From assembly GCA_030077755.1 (NCBI GenBank), contig JAQJZZ010000008.1, forward strand, positions 2,542,001 to 2,606,000: a stretch of DNA of 64,000 bases, written 5' to 3'. This stretch comes from Filosporella fistucella (taxonomy: Eukaryota; Ascomycota; Leotiomycetes; Helotiales). Positions 1-11,574 of the stretch are shown one piece after another; the first letter of the stretch is position 1, and each line of letters opens with the position of its first letter. The notes below the pieces were generated by a model, which was given only the letters and a program-made list of their open reading frames with translations, had not been told where the DNA came from and did not search any database. Made by a program: the position numbers and the translations under genes.

Positions 1-2613
1 GCGGCGCAAAACGTCACCGACGACTTCTGTCCCCATTGACGCGCCAGCTACACCAAGTCGGATACCTGTGCCTATTGAACGACAATCTGGGGCGAAGACT
101 ACTCCTGCCAGACGGCCATCATTCTTGTCTCCGACGAAAGCGAGCATATCAAGGCATAATCCGCAACTTTTAAAGCGTCCGTCGTCTTCTGGCGCGGGTG
201 CAGAAAGACCTGGCAGTCGGGGAAGAAATCTGGATGATGTATTTGCAAAGGTGCTGGGAGAAACAAGACCTGCCGTGGGAGGGCCTTCTCTAATGTCTGG
301 AGAAGATAGAGACGGAACTAAGTCGACATCTACTACAGTGGAAAATGAGCCTAGAGAGCTAGACCCGCCCTTTCAATCTCAACGATCCAGACCTACAACT
401 CCAAAATCTCGCTCGAAACCTATAGGTGGAAGGCTATCTGCAAAACCGAAGAGATTGTCTCGATCACCTACCAAGCGCCCGGAGAGAGCTATTGAGTATT
501 CAGTCCCGGATCCAGCACAACTTCCGGATGACTTCAATCCGTTCCAAAAGAAAGGCCTGAAGAGATCGCCTGTGCCTGGGCAGGTTGACAATCCAGTGGC
601 ACATACCATCGACCAAGATATTGAGAACCCTTTCAGGAAAACTGGATTGAGAAGGTCGCCCATTTTCAGTCGGCCAGTGGAGGGAAATGAACAGAAGTCA
701 CCAGTTCCCGAACAGGATCCACCAAGAAGTGAACGGGCATCTTCGATTATTGAGCAACGAATGTGGAATTCACAAGATATTCGCCCATCATCCCAACTCC
801 AGCAGGAAGAATCCCAAGCCTCAAATACCCCTACCGAACCAAACATCCCACAAATGGGCGCTCAACCAGTGCTGGAAGAACAAGTTTCAAAGTCGCCTAC
901 TGAGCCAGAAAACTTATCCGCAAAAGATGTGGATGTTGATAAAGAGCCCACGCCTCCACCTCCACCAGTCGTTGAAAATGTTATGGAAAATGTTGTTGAA
1001 GCGGCTCCTACAAGAGAACCAAGGCCCCCCCAGGAACAGAGGACGGGAGGCAATGAAGAACATGAACTTACGAGGGAGTTTGAGACTTTAGTCCGACCTG
1101 CGACCCAGCGACGAGTTGCTAGGGTATTTGAAGATCCTCTCGCCCCATTTGGTGGTGCACCTATTCCCGAGGAGCCAGATCTACCTCCCACTCCCAAGCA
1201 GCTCGGGCTCGATGATCCAATAGTTACTACACCTCCTAGCGGTATTCATGATACGCCCAGCAAAAGAGCAAGGAGGACCAGGGCACTAGGAGAGAAGCTC
1301 AAATCATCTCCGCTAAAGCCAAAGGATCCCCGCCCAGAAGAACTGAAGCCAGAGCAGATGCTCCCGAAATCTATTCGGGTACCAGAAAACAAAACAGAAC
1401 AGGTTGTCAAGCGCCGGAAGTCTGCTAGATTCTTTATCCCTGAGGACCCGCACGCTGCCAAAAGGAAGGAACGTGATGGTCTACTGAAGGAGCTACAGCA
1501 GTTACAAGCCGACATTGCTCTTGCAAATCAAGAACATGAGCGGCTGCGAATCCGCTCGGAGTCAAAGAAGAAAATTGCTCCGCCTGGTCCAAATCCGAAC
1601 GAGTTGATGTCTATGCTTTCGCGAGCTACAGCGTCAGAACAACCAGTGAAAGAGACACAAAGACCAACCAGCATTTTCAAGTCCATCAATGCCTTCTTGC
1701 CATTTCGGTCGAGGAGGAGACCAACTGTGGCACCTGCGCCGGAGAAGCCGTTGCCGTCTCACTTACCGATTCCTTTGGATGACCCACTACCTTACCTTCA
1801 AGCTTTCAGTTCGTTGACCTTTTCCTCGGCTGTCACAATTCTGCCCGCAGAACCAGTGTCATCCGGGACTTCATCCCAAGAGGTCGACCAGCCGATCATG
1901 CAAAGACATGTCATAAAAGCCATTCATCCCTCAGGACTCTTCTCCACCCGCTTTTCAATGACGGTAGATACATCCGCTCTCACTGTGTCTTCGCTCGAAA
2001 TCCTCCGGCTAGACATGAACGCCGAGAAAGAGCTGGGAACATTCATCAGAGCCCGAGCAAGAGCAGAAGGTCCGCTTGGAAAAGATCCCACAATCATATG
2101 CTGGGCGATGTCTCGCTGGATCGAGGTGTCCATACAGCGAGCTCGTTTCTGGTGTGTCATCGAGAAAGAATTTGGCACTTCTGAGGCAAGAACACAGACT
2201 TCACAATTAACACGGAAACGGAAGAGGCATGCTGGCAAAGAGAACACCGCTGACGTGATCGATCCAATTGAAGGGGAGACAGGAAAATGGACAAGGAGAC
2301 AACTACTACCTCATATTGGTCGCACGGCAATGGAGCTTGTGAATAAGGAGGTGGAGTTGAGGTTTGAATGGAAGTTAGGATTTGACTGGACAGGCGAGGT
2401 GGAGAGCACGATAGCTGCTAATGCCAGACTACCGAGGACCTGTAAGTGTCATGCGTTGTCATTTGGGATATAGACTCACGTTCTACAGGGCAAAAAGCGG
2501 ACGATCGTAACAGCCTTTCGAAGGTTCCTGAGACCTTTGACAGGATGGCTAAGGAGAGGGGACCGTTAAATGCTGTTAGAGCTGTTGTTGCGCTGTTGAT
2601 GCCAGCGTCATGA
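1..2613 (+). CDS. Large disordered coiled-coil protein, 5' end outside window (function unassigned; kinetochore-like possible)
   Basis: Exons are 1-2441 and 2489-2613, split by a 47-bp intron (GTAAGT...CTCACG...ACAG). The frame is open to position 2, and the codon at 68 is GTG inside the frame, so the true start lies left of the window. Splicing replaces a short dead-end tail by a conserved-looking C-terminus ending in VVALLMPAS. The N-terminal ~480 residues are Ser/Pro/Arg-rich with basic SPTKR-like patches and two copies of NPF-x-K-x-GL-x-RSP (nt 536-571 and 626-661). A short coiled coil follows (around 1459-1560), then a globular C-terminal region of about 270 residues. Coiled coil followed by a compact C-terminal fold recalls CENP-O/Mcm21-type inner kinetochore proteins, but I cannot confirm that family by eye. 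Nuclear location is likely from the basic patches. Confidence 0.7.
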
Positions 2614-4077
2614 GATATGAGAGTTGTGTTGATACCATAATGAAGTTCACGATGCTGAAATATGAAATCCCCCTTTCTCCAAATATTCTTATTACGACTT
2701 TGTGCTTTCCGCGCAATGAATCGCTACTATAACATACTTGAATAGTTGAAGTGTGCAAATGTTCCACGAGCATAGATCTCTATTGCCCTACACTTTGTTT
2801 ATTTTTTGATAATCTACTTATTATGTAAAATAAGGTACTGGAAAGCTTTGATCTCTAATATCTTGCTATTTGTCCACAATCTCCCAAGCCTTCTTTGATC
2901 TCTAAGATAGCACTAAATGAGGTTTTCTTACCTTGTTTGCCGATTTATTAATTGTTTATATATCTAAGGGAACCTTACTTATTCTAGATAATACAAATGC
3001 TTAGAATCCTTTTATATGCCTTATCTTCACATATTCCACTTTCGTTCTATCTAAGAAATCAAAGTATACTTGCTATTATTGCTAGTTTGCCTCGGTATTG
3101 GATCCTTAGATCACGAAGAGGTTTCTAATTCGATGATTCTAAGGATATATGCGACGGAAATCGTATTTTGCATACGTATTAATTGTTTAGTCCTATAAGA
3201 TTTAACTACTGTAAGCAACTGATTCGGAAGTAGTAGCAATAGATACGTGGGTATTGAATCTATTATAGTTTACTAGGCAATGCCATACAAGTTACCTTAG
3301 GAATTATAGGGTACGCTTAGTTGTAGTTTAACAAGATCCTAGAATAGCAGATATGTCATACTATTGTCCTTAAGCAGATAGGATAGTGATATGATTATTA
3401 ACGGTAATAAGAGTAAGAAGCAAGGAAGCGACAATTGGCCTAAGAAATTGGCCACAAAGACAGTAACCGACAGAAACTACCATCGATGCGTAACGGTTGG
3501 CGACGGAAGTAGCTAGCACCATAAACTACTGTCGATGAACGACGGTTGATGAGATTGACAAACAAAGATATAAGTGTAATATCTGACAAGATAGCTAAAC
3601 TATTCCATATCCTATGTCATTTCCTTATCTAAATCATATTCGCCTAGAATACTTTTTTTATAAGTATTCGCTACTCCTGCTGCGACTTCCAGCTCGTTGA
3701 ACATAATCGTCATTGGTGTTTAGTTGGCTTGGTCGGATTCGGCAGGCGTATTATACTTTCAAAGGACGCTAGTAAGAGGTCGCTGGGTGTCACAAACACA
3801 GATGCAAAGGAATTAGAAGTGAATACAAATTCGAAAGAGAAAATGAATATGAGTAGTTCAGAGAAGGAGTACAAAAGTCGATATCTTGGACTTAATCAAG
3901 ACTTGAGACTTGGAATATTGCTCATTATTGAATTGCTACACTTGTGAGATGTCACTGTCCCTAAAAATTTCTAGAAAGTATTTACATTCAGTGTTCAATG
4001 ACCTGTGTACTTACCCGAGCTCTCCAATCCGTCTCCCAGCCTTACATACTAACCCCCCAACTCATCACCCAATCCTA
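2614..4077. other. AT-rich gene-free interval
   Basis: Between the 3' ends of two convergent genes. From about 2760 to 3700 the DNA is strongly AT-rich and TpA-rich, with stop codons in all frames and no convincing ORF. This texture is typical of old transposon DNA degraded by RIP in filamentous ascomycetes, but no terminal repeats or recognisable transposon protein remain. The longest forward frame here (3729-3947) starts with TTG and resembles nothing known. Confidence 0.5.
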
Positions 4078-4836
4078 TTAATTCAACACCAATGCCGCAT
4101 AAGAGTTCAAAGTCCCTGGAACTCTATTACTCGTCCCATTCTTCAAAAAGCATGTTCCAAAATTTGCGTTCACACTTCCCGTCAAATCACTATTGAAAAC
4201 CGCTCCCTTACACACGTCACTCCTCCAGTTCAAATTATAGCTCGCGCATGCCTGCGCACAATCATGGATGTTATAAACTATGACAGCTAGTAGATCATTG
4301 TTGGCGAAATCGAGACCGCAGGTCACAGTGAAAATTGAGGTAGACTTTAGCGTCGTGCGTATGTTGGTATTATCGATAGAAGGGCAATTGAGGAAGAGTG
4401 TTCCTGTTGTGGGTACAGAGAGAGGAGAGAGTGTGCTCGTTGGAGTTTGCGAGGGTGTAACGGAAGCACAAATAGCGGTAGCGGTTGCTGTTGTGATTAT
4501 TGTTTGAGGCTGGAGGTTTCTGCCCGCAGAGAATTAGACCCAGGAATGACATGGTAACACAAGCAGGAAAGCATACTTTTTCGCATTCTTCACAGCCAAT
4601 GTTCCTCCAACCCCGCCACCTATTCCCGCTGCTAGTATCACGAAAAGTAAAGCTAGACTCAAGACGAATGTAGTTGGTCGCAATCCACAAACTGTCCGTC
4701 CGTTTCTATCTCCTGCACGGTATTGCGCACCATCTTGCGGGCCGGCTGGATATGCATCGTATAACTGTTGCTTCGGTGGAGGAGGCCTACGATCAACCTC
4801 AAGATCCGAGTGGAGTACAGGCTGTGGTATCGCCAT
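4078..4836 (-). CDS. Single-pass type II membrane protein with Cys-rich apple/PAN-like ectodomain
   Basis: Two exons on the minus strand: 4836-4577 and 4519-4078, joined across a 57-bp intron (GTATGC donor, GCAG acceptor), giving 233 residues. A Pro-rich cytosolic head of about 50 residues is followed by one strong transmembrane segment (TTFVLSLALLFVILAAGIGG), a Thr/Ser-rich stalk, and a C-terminal module with CGLDF, DLLAVIVY, DCAQACASYN, AVFNSDL and FGTCFLKN blocks. This head-TM-stalk-Cys module layout is common in Leotiomycete genomes and resembles PAN/apple-type domains, presumably displayed at the cell surface or in the secretory lumen. The partner or ligand is unknown. The ATG at 4836 gives the whole Pro-rich head and is the first in frame. 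Family naming is by resemblance only. Confidence 0.75.
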
Positions 4837-5245
4837 GTGAATTAAAGATGGTCGAGCAGAACACGAAAGCCATCTTGTTCGCGGAAATTGGTGATATGAT
4901 ATTGCTTCGAAGGATTTTGTGGCTGGCCTTGGCCCTCAGCCGCGATTTGGGGTCCGAACTGAAGATAAATGCGTCACGTTCCTAGATCCAATCAACGATG
5001 TAGAAATGATCATCCGCTATATATCATTTATATTAGCCTAACATAATTGACCATAGCTCAACTGTCATTAAACCAAATATAGCGATGAAAGGCCACACCG
5101 GTAATTGATAACACTTGGGGGAGAGAGTATTAGGCCAAACAGTACGTGTCATTCTAATCGAAATCAAAGAGGCTCCAAAGCTATTGCAACGAGGGCGAGA
5201 AAATTACGGATAGCAAAAACGCAAAAGGAGCTATAAATCAGACAC
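4837..5245. other. Intergenic, upstream of the membrane-protein gene
   Basis: About 410 bp between two tandem minus-strand genes. It must hold the promoter of the membrane protein and the 3' end of the hydrolase. No distinct motif or RNA gene was seen. Confidence 0.5.
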
Positions 5246-6319
5246 TCAGTGCTTTACAGCTTGAGCAAAATCTTTCAAGAAAAGCCATCGACCTTTCTCA
5301 ACCCATCCCTTCTTCATAAAGTCATTTGCAGGTTTCGGGAAAAAATCGAGAACAGATAACAAGGACGAATCATGAGCAATAACAACCAAGACATCATCCT
5401 GTGCGTCCGCTTCAATCACTTTACTGATTGAGGCCTGAGCTTCCGTGCGGTCATGCGCAACTCCCTCTCCTTCCGAAATATGATAAAAAGGCTTTGCGTT
5501 ATCGCCATCTCGATATAGATCATCGAACAGAGATCCTGGGCAGGGCTGAGTGCTCTTCAGATCAAGTGGATTTGGGGAAACTAAAGGCGGGATATGGAGG
5601 TATTGGGAAGGTCTGAATTCTCCTCCATGATGGCATGCATCGCCGCCCATGAGAATGAAAGATGTAGGACTTGAGGTGACTCTTGCTAGTCCACACATGT
5701 GGCCAATAGCGTGGCCTGGGCTATCCAAGAGATAGAAGGAGCCATCACCGAAGTAGTCAAAAGCTTTAAACTTTCCAATCTTAAGCCCTTGGTCGAATGC
5801 GATTTCTCGAAGTTCCCTACCCTCATAGTCACTCTCGAGAATTGGAGAATCTTGCGTGGTGGGATAGGCTGGTACGAAACTGTCCTTGAACCCAGGGCCA
5901 ACTACCAATGCTGTTTCCTTATCGAAGGTCGATGGAGCTCCTGTGTGGTCCCAATGCCAGTGACTCCAGATGATAGCTTCGATGCTTTTACCATCAATTC
6001 CATTTGCTTCCAATTGCTCTCTGACACCATGCTTGACTTCAACCTTCCAGCCCCCATCTTTGATCCGTTTAGTGATTCTTGGTGCCATGTTCTCATAATC
6101 TTTCCTCACTCCTAAATCAAAAAGCAGCTTCCTATTAGAGGGATGCTCAATCAAAAAGGAAAATGCTGGGATTGAGTTCAAGTGATCATGGCCTTTGATT
6201 GCTGGCTGCATGAAAATCCCTACCTCAATACCATCAATCTTGGTTGTGGTATCGATGATACGAACATCGACGGTAGCAGATGATGGGGGTATCTTGAGAT
6301 CTGGAGCAGGTTGAGCCAT
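5246..6319 (-). CDS. Metallo-beta-lactamase-fold hydrolase (lactonase-like)
   Basis: Intronless gene of 357 residues. The metal-binding HxHxDH motif is present as SHWHWDHTG (H120, H122, D124, H125), followed by DSPGHAIGH (H203), GGDACHH (D227) and VIAHDSS (H316). These are the expected ligands of the dinuclear zinc site of the metallo-beta-lactamase superfamily. Overall length and motif spacing fit the N-acyl-homoserine lactonase-like branch found in fungi, but the substrate cannot be read from sequence. No signal peptide, so probably cytosolic. The gene is head-to-head with the phosphoribosyltransferase at 6940, sharing a 620-bp intergenic region. The ATG at 6319 precedes a conserved-looking N-terminus and is the first in frame. 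Confidence 0.9.
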   Translation of the reverse strand: MAQPAPDLKIPPSSATVDVRIIDTTTKIDGIEVGIFMQPAIKGHDHLNSIPAFSFLIEHPSNRKLLFDLGVRKDYENMAPRITKRIKDGGWKVEVKHGVREQLEANGIDGKSIEAIIWSHWHWDHTGAPSTFDKETALVVGPGFKDSFVPAYPTTQDSPILESDYEGRELREIAFDQGLKIGKFKAFDYFGDGSFYLLDSPGHAIGHMCGLARVTSSPTSFILMGGDACHHGGEFRPSQYLHIPPLVSPNPLDLKSTQPCPGSLFDDLYRDGDNAKPFYHISEGEGVAHDRTEAQASISKVIEADAQDDVLVVIAHDSSLLSVLDFFPKPANDFMKKGWVEKGRWLFLKDFAQAVKH

Positions 6320-6939
6320 TGTTGCAGAATGATGTTAAAAGAATAAGGACAAACTGAATGAAAGTTAAGACACGAGTAGAATTGAGGCACAGCTGCAGCT
6401 CCAGAAGTAGAAGCCAACTCGCCATTGCGGCACTTGTCCGCTCCTCTCGGGCACTTGACGTCAGGACTCAAGGCCTGGATAAGTGGCTGTAATACGACCT
6501 TTTTCTGTCGTCGGAGTGTCGGACTTTCAAGCAGATATGGCTGCTCAATATTTGATGGTGAAAAATATCAGTTACATAAATTCTGATCATTATATTGTGA
6601 TGTAGACAACACTTTTGCCTCGAAATGAAGTGTGAAGATTTTGTCTCACAGGCAAGGCTGACACAACATGGAGGGGTCATTTCTTAAATACACACCCAGG
6701 ACTCGATAATGTACTTAAGAACATCATGTGATGCTCAAATGCGCCAATTGAGCTGCTTTTTTGCAGGGTGCGTCTATCCACCCCCTTAGGCGACTCCCGT
6801 TAGTCTCGCTGCCTTCCTTCTTAGTTTCTCACAGTCACAAATTTTTGTTATTTGGAGTCATCCCCACAAATTAAGTGTCTAGGAGGTCGATTTTGGTATT
6901 CTCACATCTTACACTTCTCTATACTTTCCAAGAGTCAAT
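6320..6939. promoter_or_regulatory. Divergent promoter region between hydrolase and phosphoribosyltransferase
   Basis: A 620-bp region between two head-to-head genes. The last 130 bp before the plus-strand ATG are pyrimidine-rich (CT-rich runs around 6800-6930), as is usual just upstream of fungal start codons. No specific operator was recognised. Confidence 0.55.
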
Positions 6940-7699
6940 ATGGTTGTCAAAGAGTACGTTAGCTACAATGATGTAAGTCTAAAGAGGTCAACTACCCCTC
7001 TATTTCAGCACTGACAGCCCTGCGAAGGTCCATAAACTGTGCCAAGAGGCAGCTCCCCGAATTCTTCAAGAATTTGCGCCTCAGCTTATGATTGCCATCG
7101 GAGGTGGTGGTTATGTCCCTGCTCGAATTCTGCGATCATTCTTGAAACAACCTGGAAGCCCCAATATTCCAATCCAAGCTATTGGCCTTTCTCTCTACGA
7201 ACAACTCCCACCTTCGCATGCGTCCGGGGCAAATACTCCAGGAGAGATTGAGCAACTAGGTACCAAAGTCACTCGAACACAATGGTTGGACTTGACTAGC
7301 TTGGGAGAAATGGAAAACTTGGTTGGAAAGAGGATCTTGATCGTGGATGAAGTTGATGATACCCGTACCACACTGGAATATGCAGTAAAAGAGCTGGAGA
7401 AGGATGTTGAGCTTGCCAGACAGAAACTTGGAGGCAAGGGGGAGAAGACAGTCTTCTCCATCTTTGTTCTACATGTAAGATCCCGATAGCTAACTCGAGA
7501 ACCGAATCCCGAAGCACTTGCTGACTTATGTCTATAGAACAAGAACAAGGAAAAGAAAGGCCATCTCCCCGAAGACATGCTTACAGATAATCGATACTTG
7601 GCAGCTAGAACAGTCGGAGATGTTTGGATCTGTTATCCATGGGAGGCTACAGATATTGACGAACACGATCAAATGGCAGCTAAGCAGCCAGCTAAATAA
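6940..7699 (+). CDS. hpt1: Hypoxanthine/xanthine phosphoribosyltransferase (yeast Hpt1/Xpt1-like)
   Basis: Three exons, 6940-6972, 7028-7474 and 7538-7699, encode 213 residues. The enzyme joins free hypoxanthine, guanine or xanthine to PRPP in purine salvage, in the cytosol. Visible family features are the N-terminal YVSYND-VHKLC block, the AIGGGGYVPARILR block (from residue 34), the TRTQWLD segment, the PRPP-binding loop VDEVDDTRTT (about residues 117-126) and the C-terminal YPWEATD block, all in the order of yeast Hpt1. The first intron has a weak acceptor (GCGAAG before the Val codon at 7028), but only this choice keeps the frame and restores the YND-VHKLC block. Intron 2 ends in CTGACTTATGTCTATAG. 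Substrate preference between hypoxanthine/guanine and xanthine is not settled by sequence. Confidence 0.93.
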
Positions 7700-8223
7700 G
7701 CTATAAGCGGCAACGGACTGAATTTACCTACCTTGAGCACACCACCAGCCATATAGGTTTAATCTTGCAGCATCAACGCTAATAAATCATATAAAAAGCA
7801 AATGCCTGAGACTTCTCTGCAGTGAAATTCCAACAGCCTCCTCCAGCTGCCACCGGTTGCACCAAAAGCCTATCGCTGTTATCTTAGCGTCCCTCGGTGT
7901 CTGTTGGTGGGGTCCAGCCAGTGAGAGCCTTGCCCGCTGTCGGCCGAAACAGGGGCCACTCGGTACAGGACCCATTCTATTGCCACAGGTCCACAGCCAC
8001 ATATCACGACAATTGTTGCTAGCTTTACGTGCGATCATCAGCAATAGCCCCAGAATCTCAGATAAGATTGTTGCTGACTATCCACTATTGATTTTCTCAT
8101 CCTTTTTGACTATATATTGACCTCTTCCCCAATTCCGGGCAAGATCATTGCGCTTAGCCTCCAAATATTTAATCCAAATTTGACCTCGGCCCGTTCACCA
8201 ATCCAGTTTATCAATTCATCATT
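7700..8223. other. Intergenic, promoter of the dehydrogenase
   Basis: 524 bp between tandem plus-strand genes. A TATATA run lies near 8112 and CT-rich sequence precedes the ATG at 8224. Nothing else was recognised. Confidence 0.45.
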
Positions 8224-9526
8224 ATGGGGGACGCTTCATATTCAAACGAGGAGTATATCCTCGCTCTTCTACCATTTCCGAAAGATGAAAAAATGAACAA
8301 AATTTTAGAAGATATTCAATCCAAGCATCCAGGTGCTGAGATAGAGTACCACAACATTTTGTTCACTGCCCAGTGGAGCGCCAATTCTCATCTTATTCCT
8401 GACGGTATTTTTCTATCTCTTCTCCTTCTCGAATGCACCCTATTCTAACAGTCTCAGAAACATGGAAAAAGACCACTATCCTCGTGACTCTTTCAACACT
8501 CCCACCAAATCTGCACGTCATTCCCCGTCTCAAATTAATTCATCTCTTCAGCGCTGGGGCAAATCACCTGGCCAATTCTCCAATCTGGAAGGAAACCAGC
8601 ATCCCACTTACAAATTCGTCCGGAGTCCATGGGCCAACGATAGCCGAATGGGTGATTTTGCAGATTCTGAGCAATTCTCATCAAGAGAGATTACTGTTGC
8701 AATGGCAGAATGACCATAAGTGGGGAAAACATACCGAATTGGAGCCGGTGAAGGATTATGTTAACCAGAGGTTGGGTATTTTGGGATATGGAGCTATCGG
8801 GCGACAGAGTATGGATTTCTTTCCCATTTACTTCCCTTCACTATTTTTGGGTTTCTGGTTCTCAGGGTTGTAATTGATTGACGCCCGGAATTTTGGGTTG
8901 TGCAGGATTACTGATCTATATACTTGAAAAATGCTGACTGTAATATAGCGGCTCGTGTGGCAGCAGCACTGGGTATGGATGTCATTGCTTACACCGCCGG
9001 TGCCCGCAAGACGCCAGAGAGCAAGAAAGACACTGGCTACATCGTCCCCGGCACCGGTGATCCGGATGGACTTGTGCCCAGGGAATGGTACTCCGGCTTA
9101 GACAAAGCCTCTCTCCACAACTTCTTAAAGCAGGATATCGATGTCCTGCTCATCTCTGTTCCATTAACTGAACAAACTAAACACTTCCTTGGCGAAGAAG
9201 AATTTAAAATCTTGGGAAAAACCAATGCATTTGTTGTCAATATCGCTCGCGGCCAGATCATCGTTCAAGATGAACTGATTAAAGCGTGTAAGAAGAGTTC
9301 AGAGGAAGGTGGATTAAGAGGAGCAGCGCTCGATGTTACGGACCCGGAGCCTTTACCTGCGGATAGCGAGTTGTGGGATGTGAAGAATATTGCTGTTACC
9401 CCACATGTAAGCGGACTAGGGACGTTGTATGCGGCGAGGAGTTTTGAGATTCTGGATAGGAATTTGACGCATATTGAGAAAGGAGAAAAGTTGATAAATG
9501 TGGTGGATAAGGTGAAGGGGTATTAG
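8224..9526 (+). CDS. D-isomer-specific 2-hydroxyacid dehydrogenase
   Basis: Exons 8224-8404, 8458-8808 and 8949-9526 give 369 residues. The enzyme should reduce a 2-oxoacid to the D-2-hydroxyacid, or the reverse, using NAD(P)H. The Rossmann dinucleotide motif is LGILGYGAIGRQ (GxGxxG at residues 170-175). The catalytic set is visible as NIARG (R278), DPEPL (E311) and VTPHVSG (H330), with LDVTDPEPLP as the usual family signature. Intron 2 (140 bp) splits the codon just after GAIGRQ; splicing gives GRQTARVAAALG, matching the expected helix after the glycine loop, which supports the border. Length is slightly above the typical 320-350 residues because of an insertion around residues 198-228. The substrate (glyoxylate, hydroxypyruvate, other) is not determinable. 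Confidence 0.92.
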
Positions 9527-10669
9527 GTTAGATGCTGCATGTACCTTGTTGGGTGGATTGTGGGGAGATCAGGGCTCCTGCATATGTTATAGGAAAATCC
9601 GTTTCTTAGAATGAGAAGATATTGATGAAGAAAGAAGTATTAACATTGTCTTATACAAAGACTTCCGGCCGATTACTCTTTATGGTTCGATTCTTGTGAG
9701 TTCAAGATAACCAACCACATCTTGTTATTTTTATTGCTTTTCAAACTATATCTTGATGCAAAATGTCCGAACAAATCTCGAGCGCTTATACCTCCGTACT
9801 GCGCCTTGAGTAAAATTTACACACCTTCGTTGCAATAGAACTATAATAGGCAATTTTGAAATTTAATTTCCTTTCCAGATATATTATTTACAAAGACTTA
9901 GCGTTATAAATCCGCTATAATGGATTCACCCTTATATCACATGCCACCCTACGGAAAACATATTAAGCGACACTATTAATCAAAACCTTTCAAAATGTCA
10001 CCTCTTACTATCCTGATTCACTAATCCACACCCAGCTACTAAGGCATTGCTGGTCGTCAAGTTAAGTAAGGCAACTTGGGACTGAGTCTTAGAAAGGTTA
10101 TACAAATTTCGTTTATAGAGAATATGAGAAGCAATCAGGAGATGATAGAAATGTCTATATAATTGAGGTAGATGGGATGGCAGAGCTCTTGACGGTTAGT
10201 TTGATTGATGTTAGTAGGGAGAGGGTAACAGAACTGTCGCGATCAAGATTATTGTCGGTATTAGAGAGAGATGGAACAGTCGCGGTGGTGGATCTTGACG
10301 GTAGCAAGAGCATAGCAAAACCGTCACTGTCGATTTAGATAACGGCAGCGAGAGCTATAGTAGATTGACGTTCGAAATTGTTGAAGATAGGTAGAACTTT
10401 GTCAGTAGTAAAATTTGATAAGAGTTAATCAGATACATATCTTTCGTGTTTCGCTTTACCAAATCCCATTTTTCATAAGTACCCTTTCCATTTCTTGCAG
10501 AACATGCAATAAAATGTGCATACAAACAAACCACTACAACTACCAAGGCAGCATGCATACATCCAGAACTTCCCAGAGAAGCCCCGTGAGAGGCTATCAA
10601 GAATTAAAATTTGTCTAGAGAAGAGATTGCTTTGCCGTCTCCTTGCTCGTTGATAAACGTCTTTTATTG

Positions 10670-10691
10670 GCGCCTTAGGCGCCTAAGGCGC
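10670..10691. repeat. Perfect 22-bp palindrome
   Basis: GCGCCTTAGGC is followed directly by its exact reverse complement GCCTAAGGCGC, with no spacer. It is GC-rich inside an AT-rich neighbourhood. It could be the end of a small mobile element, a binding site for a dimeric protein, or a hairpin in RNA. Confidence 0.85.
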
Positions 10692-11531
10692 AAGTGTGTC
10701 ATTCATCTCTATGTATGCTTGTTATTCGCATTACCTGCTGCTTGGGCGAGAATGGATGTTTGCTGTTCGAGATTGGGATCCGGAGAGTAGTGTGATGTTC
10801 GGCAATATGTGTCTCATTTATGGAACTACTAAGAAAAGAAGCGAGAAGTTCGATTTCAGATGGTGTTCATAATGCCATTGAGAATTGAATGAAGTTCAAT
10901 ATTCAGTATAACATTCGCGTTCATAACTTGGAATTAGGAAGTGGCCAAATTGAGACAAGTGAAATTTGCACTTTTAAAGAATTGGAATAGTCTGCTTGAA
11001 GTAGGCACTTAGAAGCAATGTTAAAAGTCTAAATTGAGGTTCGCACTATTTCCCTTTGTAAAGGTAAGCTTGAATGTACTATAGAGCGAGGACAGTTTGT
11101 TCGTTCACTATTGTGATGAAGCTTGACTTTCGAAGTCTCGGTGTTTTGGATCGCTCTGGAACGTGAGGACAAGGTAGAGAAGACGGAAGTACAGATACAG
11201 GTTATAATTTCAAAGAGGATTTTCACCAAATACGTTCAGTGATATCGACACTTAGTATAGAAAGAACAAAGCTTTTCTTTTTAACAAATTGACTAGCATG
11301 AAAAATAAACTAGCAAATTCGACCTCGGATGCTCGACATCGTCCTCACTTTTGCACCCAACACTTGTTGTATATGTTTCTATGCCTTATTGTCCCCAATA
11401 CTTCTCACCGCTACAAATGAGTCCTCATATAGTTGATATATTGGTCATAAATGGACGAACGAATCTCCGGTGGCTTTTTGACTCGTGTTAGGCTTGCGCT
11501 TGTAAAGAGGAGAGGCAGTCAACTGACTCAA

Positions 11532-11538
11532 CCGCCAA
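11532..11538 (+). promoter_or_regulatory. GaaR-type element core (CCGCCAA), upstream copy
   Basis: CCGCCAA matches the CCNCCAA core of the galacturonate-responsive element of filamentous fungi, 426 bp before the lgd1 ATG. The flanking bases differ from the full TCCNCCAAT consensus, so this is the weakest of the three sites. Confidence 0.4.
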
Positions 11539-11565
11539 CCGTGTTCCCAGTCTAGAACCAGGTTC

Positions 11566-11574
11566 TCCGCCAAT
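11566..11574 (+). promoter_or_regulatory. GaaR-type element, full match TCCGCCAAT
   Basis: TCCGCCAAT is an exact match to TCCNCCAAT, the element linked to the Zn2Cys6 activator GaaR in Aspergillus and present at D-galacturonate catabolic genes. It lies 390 bp upstream of the lgd1 start codon on the coding strand. Confidence 0.6.

Noticed and set aside
3729..3947. 72-codon forward frame
   Set aside because: TTG start, Lys/Asn/Glu-rich composition expected from AT-rich DNA, no similarity recognised.
9685..9700. GGTTCGATTC resembling a tRNA B box
   Set aside because: No A box at the right distance upstream and no cloverleaf can be drawn.
10027..10090. Segment loosely resembling the box A region of 5S rRNA (AGTTAAGTAAGG)
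   Set aside because: Only a short word fits. The rest of a 5S gene (conserved ends and loop sequences) is missing, so no RNA gene is claimed.
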